Notes under the pieces: generated by a model | Database searches by the model: none | What the model was told of the DNA's origin: nothing | What the model saw: the letters and a program-made list of their open reading frames with translations, nothing else | Translations under genes and position numbers: made by a program | Source: Trifolium pratense | Lineage: Eukaryota; Streptophyta; Magnoliopsida; Fabales; Fabaceae | Reading direction: 5' to 3' | DNA length: 64,000 nt | Assembly: GCF_020283565.1 (NCBI RefSeq) | Contig: NC_060064.1 | Span: 8,918,266 to 8,982,265, forward strand | In this document: positions 10,001 through 21,237 of the stretch, piece after piece | How positions within the stretch are numbered: the first letter of the stretch is position 1 | How the letters are laid out: each line of letters opens with the position of its first letter

Positions 10001-11358
10001 ATCAAAGCTCGCCAGCACCAAGAAAAAGAAGGGCGGAAATCAATCGCTTATTCAGGAAACGCTATCCAAGCCAAGCATAGCAAAACCCACCGAGGTATTC
10101 CTGATATGCGAAATCAACGCCGACAGTTGGATGACACCCGTGTTCGAATTTTTGAACACCGGAAACCTCCCGATTGACAAAAAAGAGGCAGCTAAGGTCA
10201 AAAGAAGAGCCTGCGCATACGTAATCCTAAATGGGAAAATGTATCGCCGAGGATTTTCCATCCCTCTGCTGAGATGCGTCGAGGAAAGCGAGGTAACCTC
10301 GATCCTCAGCGAAATCCACGAAGGAATGAACGGTCAACACATTGGTAGACGCTCCTTTGGCCAGAAAGGCCTTGCGAGCAAGATTCTACTGGCCTACCAT
10401 GCAAGCAGACGCAAAAGAGCATGTCAAAAAATGCGACAAATGCCAACTTCACGGGGATATGCACTTGGCCCCTCCGAACGAGCTAAAGACGCTCTCATCC
10501 CCGTGGCCGTTTTCTTGGTGGGGGATGGACCTCATAGGACCGTTTCCTACGGCAGCAGGACAAAATAAATACCTGATAGTAGCCGTCGACTACTTCACAA
10601 AATGGATCAAAGCCGAACCCCTCGCCAGCATCACAACGTTCAACGTGCTGCGATTTTTCAAACGCAACATACTTGCACGATTTGGGATCCCCCAAGTTGT
10701 CGTTACAGATAACGGGACTCAATTCACAGACAAGAAAATGCGAGAATTTATGGCGAGGATAGGTACAACCCAACATTTTACCTCTGTCGAACACCCTCAA
10801 ACAAACGGTCAAGCTGAGGCCGCGAACAGGGTCTTATTACGAGGACTTAAGAGGAGGTTAGACGAAGCGAAGGGTAAATGGACAGAGGAACTACACAGCG
10901 TACTCTGGTCCTACCGAACAACCCCGCACTCCACGACGGAAGAAACACCTTTCCGATTAACATACGGAACAGAAGCAGTAATTCCGGTAGAGACGGGGGC
11001 GTCTTCATTCCGAACAGAAATACCTCTCGAAGGAGGGGATAATCAAGACATGCTCAGAGAAGAGCTCGACCTTTTGGAAGAGCTTCGAGAGGGCGCGGCT
11101 CTCCGGGAAGCAACGTTGAAACAAAAAATAGTAAAACGGCACGATAAAAGAGTCATTAAGCGAGAGTTCGACGTTGGTACATTAGTGCTACGACGCAATC
11201 AAAAGGACTCCCGCGAGGGTAAACTCGCGGCAAATTGGGAGGGACCTTATCGAGTCCGAGCCAAAACCGAAAACGGTACTTATTACCTGGAAGACCTTTA
11301 CGGGAAAGAAGTTCCTCGACCTTGGAATGCCGAAAAGCTCAAGCAATACTACAGTTAA
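7032..11358 (+). pseudogene. Pol polyprotein (PR-RT-RNase H-integrase), disrupted
   Basis: The gag frame continues through protease (VDQGSSCDVMY near 7467, with Gln where many proteases have Ser/Thr/Gly after the Asp) and reverse transcriptase (SFMDAYSGYNQ near 8490; YMDD at 8679-8690). It then runs through a connection region and an archaeal-type RNase H (FVDGSSNPQGSGAG near 9650, TDSQLVASQ, HNARADILSK), which marks the Tat lineage. Integrase has a His-His-Cys-Cys finger (10318-10440) and D-D-E residues in MDLIG, TDNGTQF and NGQAEAAN. Stops at 7410-7412 and 8736-8738 and one extra T within 10356-10358 break the frame; integrase continues in the next frame from about 10357 to 11358. A 141-bp tandem duplication lies in the connection region. 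Not functional as it stands. Confidence 0.9.
9205..9486 (+). repeat. Perfect 141-bp tandem duplication inside pol
   Basis: 9205-9345 and 9346-9486 are identical by eye. Each unit runs from AGGCCCTGCAAGG to AAGCAACTCC and encodes 47 residues including EKTALAVVMAARKLRHYF, at the junction of reverse transcriptase and RNase H. Being a multiple of three it keeps the frame. Confidence 0.95.
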
Positions 11359-12068
11359 GGGAAGCTCAAAAGTCATCCCTCGACGAAGGCTGTGTCTTCG
11401 CCCATGAGAAACGCGCCTATACAACGGAGGAGTGCTTAGGTACGGGCATGAATCTTAAAATATAAAACAAAGTCGAGACGTTAGGGGCTCGATGATGTTG
11501 GCGAGGAAAGTTCTAGACCACGGAACGCCATCGTCGCAGTACACGACCGGTAGAACCCCGGCTCGCGATGGGATGTTCACACCCCGAGGAGGAAAGCTTA
11601 ACAACAGCCCCTCTCCTCGTCATTAGTTTGGATAAACATCTCCAAACACTTAGAATGGTTCCCCACACCTTCTAAGCTCGGCATCAATGGTACCAGCTAT
11701 CATAACGATGACCACCGTCCAAACACACACTAGCGCGAAGAAATGAATAGCTCGGCGTATAGAATGTTTGGAAAATTACTTAAGTTAAAAACCTCACACT
11801 TAGTCGAGCACAAACAAAAAAGCATCAAGCATACAGGTCGAAGCACGAACCTAAAAACGTCAGGCATGCAAAAACATTCGATTCGACATTCAGAGGAAAT
11901 TAAAATTTTGCCACATGAAACCTAAATCTAAATACGAAGATAAAGGTGAAAAGGCGAGCGAATAAATAAAAAACCACTGAAATATAAGACCACAAAGGGC
12001 CATGATTGTCGGTTACATCAAAAGGGCAACAAAACGCCCGAACAAAACAAAAGAAAGAAAAACATAAA

Positions 12069-14090
12069 TCACACTTCATCATCAGAGGGGGTCACGATAG
12101 CTCCATCACGCACCTCCTTCTCCTCATCTAAACCCTCCTCGATCAAACCGGGGTTGAGAATCCTGAGCTGGGCCACTGCGTTGTTGAAACTAAAAGTAGC
12201 AGCAGCAACCATGTTGGACTCAAGCTCCTGGATCTTCGCGATCAAAGCAGCACGAGAAGAGGAGGCATACACCCCTTGAGGGTCGAGCTCCTTCTCCTCT
12301 TCCTCGACAACCCCAGAAACTTGAACCCTCGCCAACTTCCCTTCCAGCTCGCCAATCAAAGTCTTCTGCTCATCAACCCTCTGCACGGCATTGTCCCTCT
12401 CCTCCGACACCGTCCTGAGCCTGTCCTCCGCCTCCTTAAGGTTGGCCGAGATAGTCTTACGCTCCTCCCTATAACCCTCGCAGGAGGCCTCAGATTTTGC
12501 CAGCCTTCGCTTCAACAGAGGCAACTCCTTGCGAGCCTCATCCCTCTCCTCCAAGTATTTGCACTCCCGGCCATTCAGAAAAGTCGCCACCTCGACCAAT
12601 TTGAGCAAGGCCATGGACTGGGCGGAAATTTCATCGCGGAGAGCCTCGGGACCCATGTCTGCGAGGATGGACTCATCTGCTGGATTAATCTTCACTTTGG
12701 TTTCTCCGGTCAGCAGCTCGCCATGGGCATAGATGGGAGGAAGGACGAAATCGTCTGCAGGAACGCCAGCGGACAACCTATGGGGACCGGAGTTCGGAGG
12801 ATCATCCTGGCCAGAGAGATCCACTACCTCACGCTCCTATCGAGAAGAGGTTTCCTCCTCCAGCCGTATCCTTTTCGAACGATCCACAATAGAGGTTGTC
12901 GGGGACTGGGGGGCAGAAGAGGTTGTAGCAGCACTACTCGCTTCCCACTTGTTCTTGGCAGCGCGAGCTTTGCGGAGAGCGGCGGCACCACTGGTCATTG
13001 TACCTACACAAATCAGATTGACAGTTAGCAAAACAAAGACGAGCAAATAAAGGAAGCAAAACAGTAGTAAAAATAGATAAAAGAAAGCCACGAGCATACT
13101 CCAAAAAATAGATAATTTCTCCGGAGTGTCACAAGCGATCAACTCCTCGGTTGCAATCAACTTGGTCTTGGTCAACCTCTGACCATCTTCTCCGAATAAA
13201 GGCTCGCCCTCAGGGTCGCTCAGAAGGTAAGGAGGTAAGCCCTCCACGAACTCTAACAGCTTTTTATAATCAGCTCTCTCCTCAGCGGACAACTCCCCCA
13301 GCTTAAAAACAAACTCTTTGGTCGACATGGAGTAATGATCTCTACGCCAATAGAATGGGAATCTGGCGAAATCCTCATCTATGGGGAGCCCCTGTTCATC
13401 GAGCACTTCCTGCCCCAGCTCGTCTATATGGTGCCCCCTACGGACGAAGTTATTCCAGCCTTTCGTCGTTATGGGCCTAACCCCGTAGAAAACGGACTTA
13501 AACCCCCGCACCGATTCGTCGTACATATCAAAGAGGCGTTTCTGTTGCCTCAAAGAAACCCATCCATGTTTGGTGTCCGGTAGCGGGGCTCCTTTCGCGA
13601 GTTTCCCTTTCGCCTGTTCCCCCCGAGGACAGCTTCGCTGAAGGCCAAAATGATAGAAGAATAAAGGATTGGTGGGACCCAGACCCAAGTGTTCGGCGGT
13701 CTTTTCAAAAGCCTTGATAAAGGCCAAAGAGTTCGGATGAAGTTGAGAAGGGGCTAAGCGAAGATGGCGGAAGATGGACACCTCAAGATCCGTAAAGGGC
13801 AACCTAATTCCCAGATGCTTAAAAGCGATCTCGTACATGGGAATCGTCCCCCAGGCCCAATTACTGCAGATCCTGTGACGAGCAGTAGGAATCCGCACCT
13901 CGAAATCTTCGGTAGGAGGAGTCTGTATATCCGTGCACATTGACTCCGGGATATCACTCTCGCAGTTCTTATAAACTGACTCTGTTTCTCGAGGTTCATC
14001 CGCCACCCATGAAAGGTCGGCTCGAACACGAATCGACGAGGACGGCTGTTGATCTATAAACGAGACTTGACTTTGAGACCCTTCAGCCAT
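12069..14090 (-). CDS. Antisense gene 1: gypsy-type transposon protein (Transposase_28-like)
   Basis: It reads opposite to gag-pol, between integrase and the 3' LTR. ATG at 14090, stop at 12069-12071. Residues about 60-300 resemble the plant 'putative gypsy type transposon' domain found as an antisense gene in Tat elements (ICSNWAWGTIPMYEIAF, RLPFTDLEVSIFRHL, GWVSLRQQKRLF, WNNFVRRGHH). The C-terminal part is a long coiled coil (RRLAKSEASCEGYREERK and following) with an acidic tail. A 96-nt intron probably lies at 13099-13004 (GTATGC...TGTAG). An in-frame TAG at 12837-12839 splits the last 250 codons. Upstream are a TATA box (14663-14674) and a likely leader intron. Function of this family is unknown. 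Confidence 0.75.
13004..13099 (-). other. Intron in antisense gene 1
   Basis: GTATGC donor and T-rich tract ending TTTGTGTAG. Length 96 is a multiple of three with no stop, so an unspliced reading gives a false hydrophobic segment (VAFFYLFLLLFCFLYLL). Joining FWS to TMTSG keeps the frame. Confidence 0.7.
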
Positions 14091-14526
14091 CTAAAGGAAA
14101 ACCTGAAAAAGCAGAGGAAGGAAAAATGAATTCGACATTCAAATCCACCCTTCCACCGCCAAATCAAGTGAAAGGGCGAGGATCTCAACAACACTTAAAG
14201 GACTACGCGAAAACTGAAAGGGACAAAATCATCCCTCCGGACGCTAAGTTCATAAAAACAACCGAGCACGAAACGCATGTGGTGCTCGACATTGTTCTAA
14301 AGCAAAAACCCAACCATCAGTGGGTAAAAAGCAGCGATTTTTCGCCTTAAAACCCCGAAAAATCCTTATTTGGGGGGGAAAAGGGTGTTAATCACCACCT
14401 ACAACCCTCAAAAAAGACTACCCAAGTTATATGAGAAACACACTACAAAACTACCTACTGCGTGAACTAACCACGTCCTACTTAACCAAACAGTCAAAGC
14501 AAAATCGAAAAGGATGAGGCACTTAC
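14091..14526 (-). other. Leader intron of antisense gene 1
   Basis: On the minus strand a GTAAGT donor at 14526-14521 and a CCTTTAG acceptor ending exactly at the ATG. The leader exon would run from just below the TATA box (about 14640) to 14527. Confidence 0.6.
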
Positions 14527-14662
14527 TTGTTGGTTAAAAAGGAATGAAGAGAAGGCGCTTGTAGTGTAGCAGCAAACGGAACGAAAATCACCAGAGGGAA
14601 TGGAAGCAAGAAAGTTAATAGGGGAAATGAGAAACTGTAAAGTTTCAAACAAAAAACCTCCC

Positions 14663-14674
14663 TTATATATATAG
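14663..14674 (-). promoter_or_regulatory. TATA box of antisense gene 1
   Basis: CTATATATATAAGG on the minus strand, about 135 bases before the leader-intron donor. It suggests that the antisense gene has its own promoter and is not read from the LTR. Confidence 0.6.
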
Positions 14675-15297
14675 GCCAACGCGCCTGCACAAAAAAATTT
14701 GCGCCATTCCCCATCTGAACCGTCAGATTAATCCAACGGACCGGATCTATGGCAGATAAGCAGCCCAGATTTAATCTCCAGAGAAACGAAAAGGCGCGAA
14801 AATCCGACGGCTGTCGACGACCTCGAGATTCAAATCTCAATTAAATAGCCACTCGAGTGCTATTCAGATAGCCTTTACACGTGGCGGGAGGAAGCGAAGT
14901 GACTCGTCCTTTCAGGTCACATCCCTCTGCTCGCGCAAATCTCGCAGAACCCAAGACACTACGTCCCGAGAAAATCGCAGCCAAAAAGGAAATGCGAGAT
15001 CCTCGGGATTCAATCCCCTTATTTTCGCTAAAAATACGGGGAAGGCCGCAACTACCAAATAAGAACATCGCGTTCCTCGACAAGCTCGCAAAATCGAAAA
15101 CATGCTCGAAAAAGGTATGACTTTCGATCGAAAAGTCCGCTCGGAATCGTCTGGAAAATCCGCGACATTATGAAATTAAATGAGCATAAATAAAGCACGA
15201 ATGCAAATAAAATGTGCTCGGAACATTTAAAGTAAAAACGTTCTTTATTAAGGGGAAGCCAATACAAGGAAAGAAAAATTACAAAGGACCCGAGCAT

Positions 15298-18200
15298 CTA
15301 ATCCTCATGCTCCACTACTACAAAAAAGAGATTTAATAGCGCCTATTTCATAGCGCTTATTTAAAAACCGCTATTAAAACATAGAAACGGAGCCTTATAA
15401 TAGCGGTTTTAGTAGAAACGCTATTAAATCCTTGAATTCAGGAACACTACAATAGCGCTTTTGAGAAAAGCGATATTAAAGCCATAAACGCTAACCTCTA
15501 TAATAGCACTTTTGAAAAGCACTATTTATGCTGATACCCTATAATAACGCTATAGTAAAAAAGCGCTATAGTAAATAAAATTAATAAATTAAAAACTGTA
15601 GTGGGTGGGTGTCGAACCTTTAACCTCTTGGTTGATGAATAATAAAAAAAACATAGATCAATTTTTATTTTTTTAAAAAAGAAACTTATCTCCTATCCTC
15701 ACAAGTACAACTGCATCGTTCCTTTGTTCCAATTCTCCTATTCTCTCCATTGTTCCTTGCTGTCACAGCACCATCTATTCAATCTTCCATCTCCATCCTT
15801 ATCAAAGTCCTTCGATTCAACCCAACATGATGCCATCGAACCCTAATTCCGTATACCCTCGTTCTACCTCAATCTATGTCGAACCTTAGGTCCTTCGTTT
15901 CATCCTAACACCTCCGTCTCCGTCGAACCGTAAATCTTGTGATTCTCAGTATATCTGGAACGACAATTCTCTGTGTAACAACCTTTATAACTCAACATTT
16001 TCTCTACTTTTCCTAAATCATGAACAAGGTTTTGCTTCCCAGCCCTGGATCTATACATGGTGAGTACATTAATTTGATTTATATTGTAATAACTAATGAT
16101 TGTATTGTTATTGTGAATTTTCAATTTAAGTAATATTTACAAAAATTTCAGAGCCAGTCATGAACTCCATAAATTATTTTGATTTCAGCGAAGTCGCCGA
16201 CCCGCTACGAAGAAGCTTCTTTATGATAAGCACATTAAACAATTGAAAACACTCCCTAAGCTTGATTCCATCATAGATAGAGGAACTTCTTTCAATTTCA
16301 TCTGCTGCTGCATGTTTATACTAAGGTTTTGCTTTTGTTTCAGTGTTCTGTTGTTTGAGGATATTGTTGGTTTGTGCTAATGTTTATCCGCAGCCCTCTT
16401 TGAGCCTATATTGTCAAGTTTATACAATATTGTACAATGAACTTGATTAATCATTCCCCAATTCTACTAGTGTAGGTAATCTATTTAAATCCTAGTGTTG
16501 TGTATTCTAATTTTTTTGATTATTGTAGTCGTAGACTGATGATTTTATTTCATTCTGCAGTAGTAATTGGAAGCTTATTCGTTGATCTTTAAAGCTATCT
16601 GGATAAATATACATTTGATAGCTTCATATACCACCGACTTGGTACAACAATTTCACAGTTTCAAACATTCCTGTTTTTATTTACATCCATATAGTTGTGG
16701 CTAACTCCTAACAAATATTGTGAACTTATTTGGTTTCATATCATGTTACTATGAACTTTGCCAGAACTGGAGGACATGGGATCTTATGGGTCACAATGTC
16801 AATAAATGTTTCTTTATTGTTTCCCCAGCAACTTATTATTGTGAAAATGCCAAATATAATTACTACTTTTTAGATTTTGGGCTGACTCTTATACCGTCAT
16901 TGTGCTTCTTTAGTGATAATGTGTTTCTTTTATAGGCTCTAGGCAGGTTCAGATGATCCAATGACAAGGATAATAAGTATACTCCTACAGTTTTTTATAT
17001 CGGAACAAATGCAGCCTTATTATCACGGGACGATTATCCCTACCCTCGGTAGCTTACGAGTTTACGTCCATCCCTTGTTCTATTTCCACAGCACATCTCC
17101 TAAATTGATTAAGTTAATGCATCCATTCATCATTTCATTTTCTGTATGTGGTAAGTTTCACATTAAATTTTTATCACATCGTCTCCCCAATTTATTGCAT
17201 TTCCATTCAATTATCAATTGAAAATCATTTTCTATATATCAGGCTGCAAATAAATGTCCGACATTGCTCTCAATTTTGCTAAAATAGAAACACAACTTTG
17301 TTGCACATCTGCAACAAGATCAAGTAATTTGGTTAATGTAACTAAATTGACTTCTTAAACCACTATAATTCTGTTTGTTCTAATTGGATGATTGGGTCTT
17401 CTAAAAGCTACCACATGACATGTTAATGCATGTTGGACTTATAGCATACAATTAACGTATTATATATTTATGTTTAATTGGAATTTAGTAATTTTTTTAA
17501 GGATTGAACTTAGTAATGTTATGTTTACAGTATTAAAAATTTGAGTCAAGTTGTGTTATGTTAGTGCAATAGTTTCCTAAGAATTAGTTTGAAATTCAAT
17601 TCTAACTCAATTTTATGTTTTTTTTTTCTTGTAGTACTTTGGTTCCCACTAATCTTGTACATACTCTAGGGATATGTTAGGTGTGGTGAAGAAGGAATGG
17701 GTTGTCTATATGATCCTAAATGTGATCAATGGGCCAAAAGTAATAAGGTATGAAATTTAATTGGTATAATATTTCAGTTTTCTGGCTCAATTCATTTTAG
17801 AAAACACATTATGTTTCACTCAAATGGTTGATTTAAGCCTAAGTATAACAGTAGCAGTGGTAGGTTCTTGTTTGATTTTTTTGGTCTTTAAAGGAGCTGT
17901 TTTATTTATGTTCTTTTTTTTTTTTGCGCTTTTTGGATGGCTTGCTGCAGAATTTATGCATTATAACTTCTGGTTAACATGAGAAAGGTGCATGCTGGCT
18001 TGTTTGGAAAATAGCAGAGGAAAAAGAATGCAAGACAATTTGACCTCCTCAATTTGGTGGTGCTTTAAGGGTGAGTTAGGTGTCGTGGTCTTGGTTAACT
18101 TTTTCTTGCATCTAGATTTATATATGATGTTATAATCATTTTACAGCTTCAAACATGTTAGAAGATTTTTTTAAACGATTAATGTTCCGGATAATGATAA

Positions 18201-19642
18201 GTTGTGATACTTTAACTGTTGCAAAATCACTAATTTTTTATTTAGCATGTTTTAGTCTCTATGATATGATGATTAGAATTAATCTGTTACTAAAATCTTT
18301 CGCTCGCACCTTCGTCGACGACGACGTCAAGTAAGTTCAGACTCTTACTATCTTTCTTTATCACTTCAAAATCTCATTTTACTTTGTTTGATTTGAGTGT
18401 GTTAGTTCATGCATTCAGAAGTAGCTCAGAACCTTTGCTGATTGCGAGACCGCACCCTTCAAACCCTCTCAGCAAAGTCTCCCCCCTTCAGTCTAGTTGG
18501 GACCTCACAGGTGCCGCAAAATTTGTTCTTTTTTCTCTGCTCTGCTGCAATTTTTCTGCTCTGTTAGACTATAATATTAGCAGGTGTTTCACTGGAGTTT
18601 GTGGCTGTCATGGTCTAGTGGACATAGGTACTTTTGGTGTATCAATGGTGTCTTTTTTTTATTTAGTTAGTTTTGTGATTTTTCCAACTCATTGCTTACC
18701 AAGGCTTAGCAATGCATCTATATGCTCTGTAATTCATATATTGGTTATAGTTTAAATGTAAATTGTAATTGGATTTGAAGATATCCATATTGTATTCTAG
18801 TATCTTGTAATTAGATTTGAGTAGCATATTTTCTAGCCAATACTTAGTATGCTACACTGTTTGAATGCATTCTGTGGTGTTTGATTACAATCAATGAAAT
18901 TTGTTGGCTCTTTTTTCATATTCAATGTATAGCCTGATAAAAAAAAATTGATTTTTTTTTTTTAAAAAGAAGAACCTTTAATAGCGTTTATTCAATAAAG
19001 CGTTATTATAGGTGACGCGGGCGCTATTAAAGCCTGTGTATTTGAAGGACTATAATAACGCTTTATTCACGGGCGCTATTAAATATATCACCTACAATAG
19101 CGCTTTTAAAATAAAACGCTATAAAAGCCTTCTCCGAAAGCTCTTCAAGGTAGAGTATACCACTTACGACAACGGTTTTTTCAATAAGCGCTATTAAATG
19201 TAGACATATGATAGCGTTTTAAAAACGCTATTATAGACATCAAACCTATAATAGCGGTATCAGTAATAGCGCTTTAAAACGCTATCAAAACTATAAAAAA
19301 ACGCTATTAAAGGGGAATTTTTGTATCGGAGTCCGAATCAATCTTCAACACCTCCGTCGGCCTCATCTTGGATTCTACCTCCTCCTGAGACTTCCCTTCA
19401 CCGAAAGAGGGGGAAGGAGGATAGAGGTGAGGAAACTTGTGAGCCCTCAGGAACTCCTCAATAAAATCTTCTGATTCATCGGAGCTTGACGTGTCGGAAG
19501 TTTCTGAAGAGAGGATGATCACCTTGGCCTCCTTTGCCTTCTGAGAACGAGCCACCACAGCTGTGGACACTTCCGCTCTCTTCTTTCCCCTTTGGGACTT
19601 GGAGTTCTCAACAGCAACCTTCTTGGAATCCTTCCTATCCAT
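15298..19642 (-). pseudogene. Antisense gene 2: small acidic/basic protein, split by CACTA
   Basis: The ORF starts at ATG 19642 (MDRKDSKK), 50 bases below a TATA box at 19693-19700, and runs to 19327, where the CACTA element interrupts it. It resumes at 15312 and ends in TAG 15298-15300. The N-terminus is Lys-rich, the middle Ser/Asp/Glu-rich (SSETSDTSSSDESEDF), and the end a run of acidic residues (DSDSD, then EHED). About 110 residues in all. I recognise no domain. A polyadenylation-like AATAAA on the minus strand near 15245 would follow the stop. As present, translation would end shortly inside the CACTA sequence. Confidence 0.6.
15313..19325. mobile_element. CACTA (En/Spm) element, non-autonomous
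   Basis: The left end reads CACTACTACAAAAAAGAG. Both ends carry dense inverted subterminal arrays of a TATAATAGCGCTTTT / CGCTATTAAA motif (15325-15600 and 18975-19310), the CACTA hallmark. The right end reads ...CGCTATTAAAGG...TTTTTGTA and lacks the final GTAGTG, so that terminus is eroded and no clean 3-bp TSD is visible. The 3.3-kb interior has no recognisable transposase. Splice-like motifs and the gene-like stretch near 17678-17750 (CGEEGMGCLYDPKCDQWAK before a GTATG) could be captured exon material, but I cannot name a source. Confidence 0.85.
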
Positions 19643-19692
19643 CGCTGACACTCAAAGCACAAAATATGGAAAGCAAAAGAAAAGGCAGCAAG

Positions 19693-19700
19693 TATTTATA
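19693..19700 (-). promoter_or_regulatory. TATA box of antisense gene 2
   Basis: TTTATAAATACT on the minus strand, about 50 bases before the ATG at 19642. Confidence 0.5.
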
Positions 19701-19954
19701 AAGAAATTTGCCGCCCAAAAGGCCCAACACCGTGCCTGGCGTCCATAAATGCAAGAGGCGGCTACTGATACCCAGGGTTGACCGCTTGGAAAAAACGCTT
19801 TCCCTTTTCCAAAGCTTGACTTTGACCAAAGGGAACCGCGAAAATTCAAAAGCACCGTGAACCAACTCGAAAATAACTGTGTTCGACAAGTCGAAAGATC
19901 TAAACACAAGGTGAATCGGTCAAGCTTCAAGTTATTATCCTCATCAACGAGCAT

Positions 19955-19972
19955 AACAACTTGGGGGGCTCC
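19955..19972 (+). other. Polypurine tract of Tat element
   Basis: CAACTTGGGGGGCTCC directly before the 3' LTR; the G-run is the likely plus-strand primer. Confidence 0.75.
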
Positions 19973-20404
19973 TGTTCTGGGCCGAGCATCACGCTCGAGC
20001 CTAAGAGGATGTCGAACACATACGATCCGAGCAAGCATGTACGAAGAGCCCGTTAGACGTGCTCGACCCTCCAACGGTCAGATACTCTTACGTATCGTAA
20101 CGGCCGTAAACCGGAATGATGGGCATTTACTGCACATCAAGGCTTCCAAGCCGTTTTCCGGCAGCCACTTGATGGCCATTAATGCCATCAAGGGCCTTGC
20201 CCCTGCGCTGGGGGCTATATATATGTGTCTCCACTTCATTCACAAGGTACGCATTATTTTAGCCAAAAAAACCTTTACACACAAACTGACTTGAGCGTCG
20301 GAGTGCCTGCAGGTACACAACACCCCTCCGCTTCAACAGGGGTCTCAACGCTCTCAACCACCGTAAACGCCGGCGGACTCGCACTCTTCTTGTCTACACG
20401 ATGA
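19973..20404 (+). repeat. 3' LTR of Tat element
   Basis: TGTTCTGGGCCGAGC to ...CTACACGATGA, followed by the TSD CAAAG. It differs from the 5' LTR at about seven positions, including the penultimate base (C in the 5' copy, G here). Confidence 0.92.
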
Positions 20405-20446
20405 CAAAGCATGAGAATCCAACAAACCTGAGGACCCCATCAAACA
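20405..20446 (+). repeat. Left arm of split inverted repeat (inner part)
   Basis: The CATGAGAATCCAACAA segment and following bases match the reverse complement of 20757-20800, completing the arm that starts at 4078. Confidence 0.7.
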
Positions 20447-20756
20447 AACATATACTTGAGAATTTGTTTTCTGATTTTAGAAATAATAGAGTTTTTTTTA
20501 GTATGAATTAAATATGATAATACTATAAAATCATAATCTCATCTTTATCACAGTAATACTTGTGTCTATTAAGTCTCCATCTAAGGTGCAGGTGTGCAGG
20601 AAAAGCTGCTCTGCATACAAATAGCTGTTACGGATAAAATACGGGTTTGAATTCCATCACACTTGAATTCAATGTCAACTCTCAAGCCATATGAAACGTG
20701 AAAGAGAGAGATGTGCAATTGTGCATGAGATGCTTGTTACGACGCGTGGGAGTCTG
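20447..20756. other. Spacer between inverted-repeat arms
   Basis: About 310 bases, AT-rich, with no ORF or domain recognised. It would be the interior of the foldback element. Confidence 0.5.
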
Positions 20757-20916
20757 TTTGTTTGGTGGGTTCCGCGGGCTTGTTGGATTCTCATGTTTTG
20801 GACGTGGATAAACAAAAGGGAAGGTAATGCTATATAGGGAAAAAATAATATATAGCTACTCTATTACATGGTTGTGTTTGCATTATTTTTTTGTTTCTTT
20901 TTCCTAATAAATAACA
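20757..20916 (-). repeat. Right arm of split inverted repeat
   Basis: Reverse complement of 4078-4194 plus 20405-20446, with small indels. Outer end is near TTCCTAATAA at 20916. I see no convincing TSD, partly because a Copia LTR abuts the left arm. Confidence 0.75.
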
Positions 20917-20919
20917 TTG

Positions 20920-21237
20920 AATTTTAATTAAAGTAAATAGTTGTCTATAATGTAGACTACAACCCAAGTAATTTAATAAACTAAGCATATTTAAATTTCC
21001 ATTCACTTCACTACACAACAAATTAGGTGTTTGGTCAATACTCATTTCCCTCATCTTCTTCTTAATCATTTCAATGAGTTTTGCTGTTATGAGAGGTTGT
21101 TTGTTTAGGAAATATAGCATGTTGTTTGTAAAACGTGACTCTTTTTTTTTAATCACCCGCAGCCTCTTCAGTTCTTTTACATGATATGAACATAACAACC
21201 TTTGTTGGATCAAACCGTTTATAAAAACTTGCCCCAT
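20920..21237 (-). CDS. Unrecognised ORF fragment
   Basis: A minus-strand frame from ATG 21237 (MGQVFINGLIQQ) reads through LKRLRVIKKKESRFTNNM and AKLIEMIKKKMREM, then enters the inverted-repeat arm and stops at 20830. Composition is Lys/Leu-rich and reads like protein, but I cannot assign a family. It may be an exon of a lost gene or chance. Confidence 0.25.

Larger units (their letters stand above)
4195..20404 (+). mobile_element. Ty3/Gypsy element, Tat lineage, with nested insertions
   Basis: A full-length element with 431/432-bp LTRs, TSD CAAAG, a TGGCGCCGTCTGTGGGG primer site, gag, then protease-RT-RNase H-integrase, an extra RNase H domain typical of Tat elements, and a long 3' region with two antisense genes. 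Polypurine tract TTGGGGGGCTCC precedes the 3' LTR. Total span is 16.2 kb, of which about 0.79 kb is a nested hAT MITE and about 4.0 kb a nested CACTA element. The two LTRs differ at about seven sites that I could count by eye, so the insertion is fairly recent. Coding regions carry stops and a frameshift. Confidence 0.92.

Noticed and set aside
12276..13050. Plus-strand ORFs opposite antisense gene 1
   Set aside because: Shadows of the minus-strand coding frame; no domain.
13000..13100. Transmembrane helix in the antisense Tat protein
   Set aside because: Best explained as a translated 96-nt intron with GT-AG borders.
18384..18755. 123-residue ORF inside the CACTA element
   Set aside because: Hydrophobic, low-complexity reading of T-rich sequence, with intron-like motifs around it; no recognised domain.
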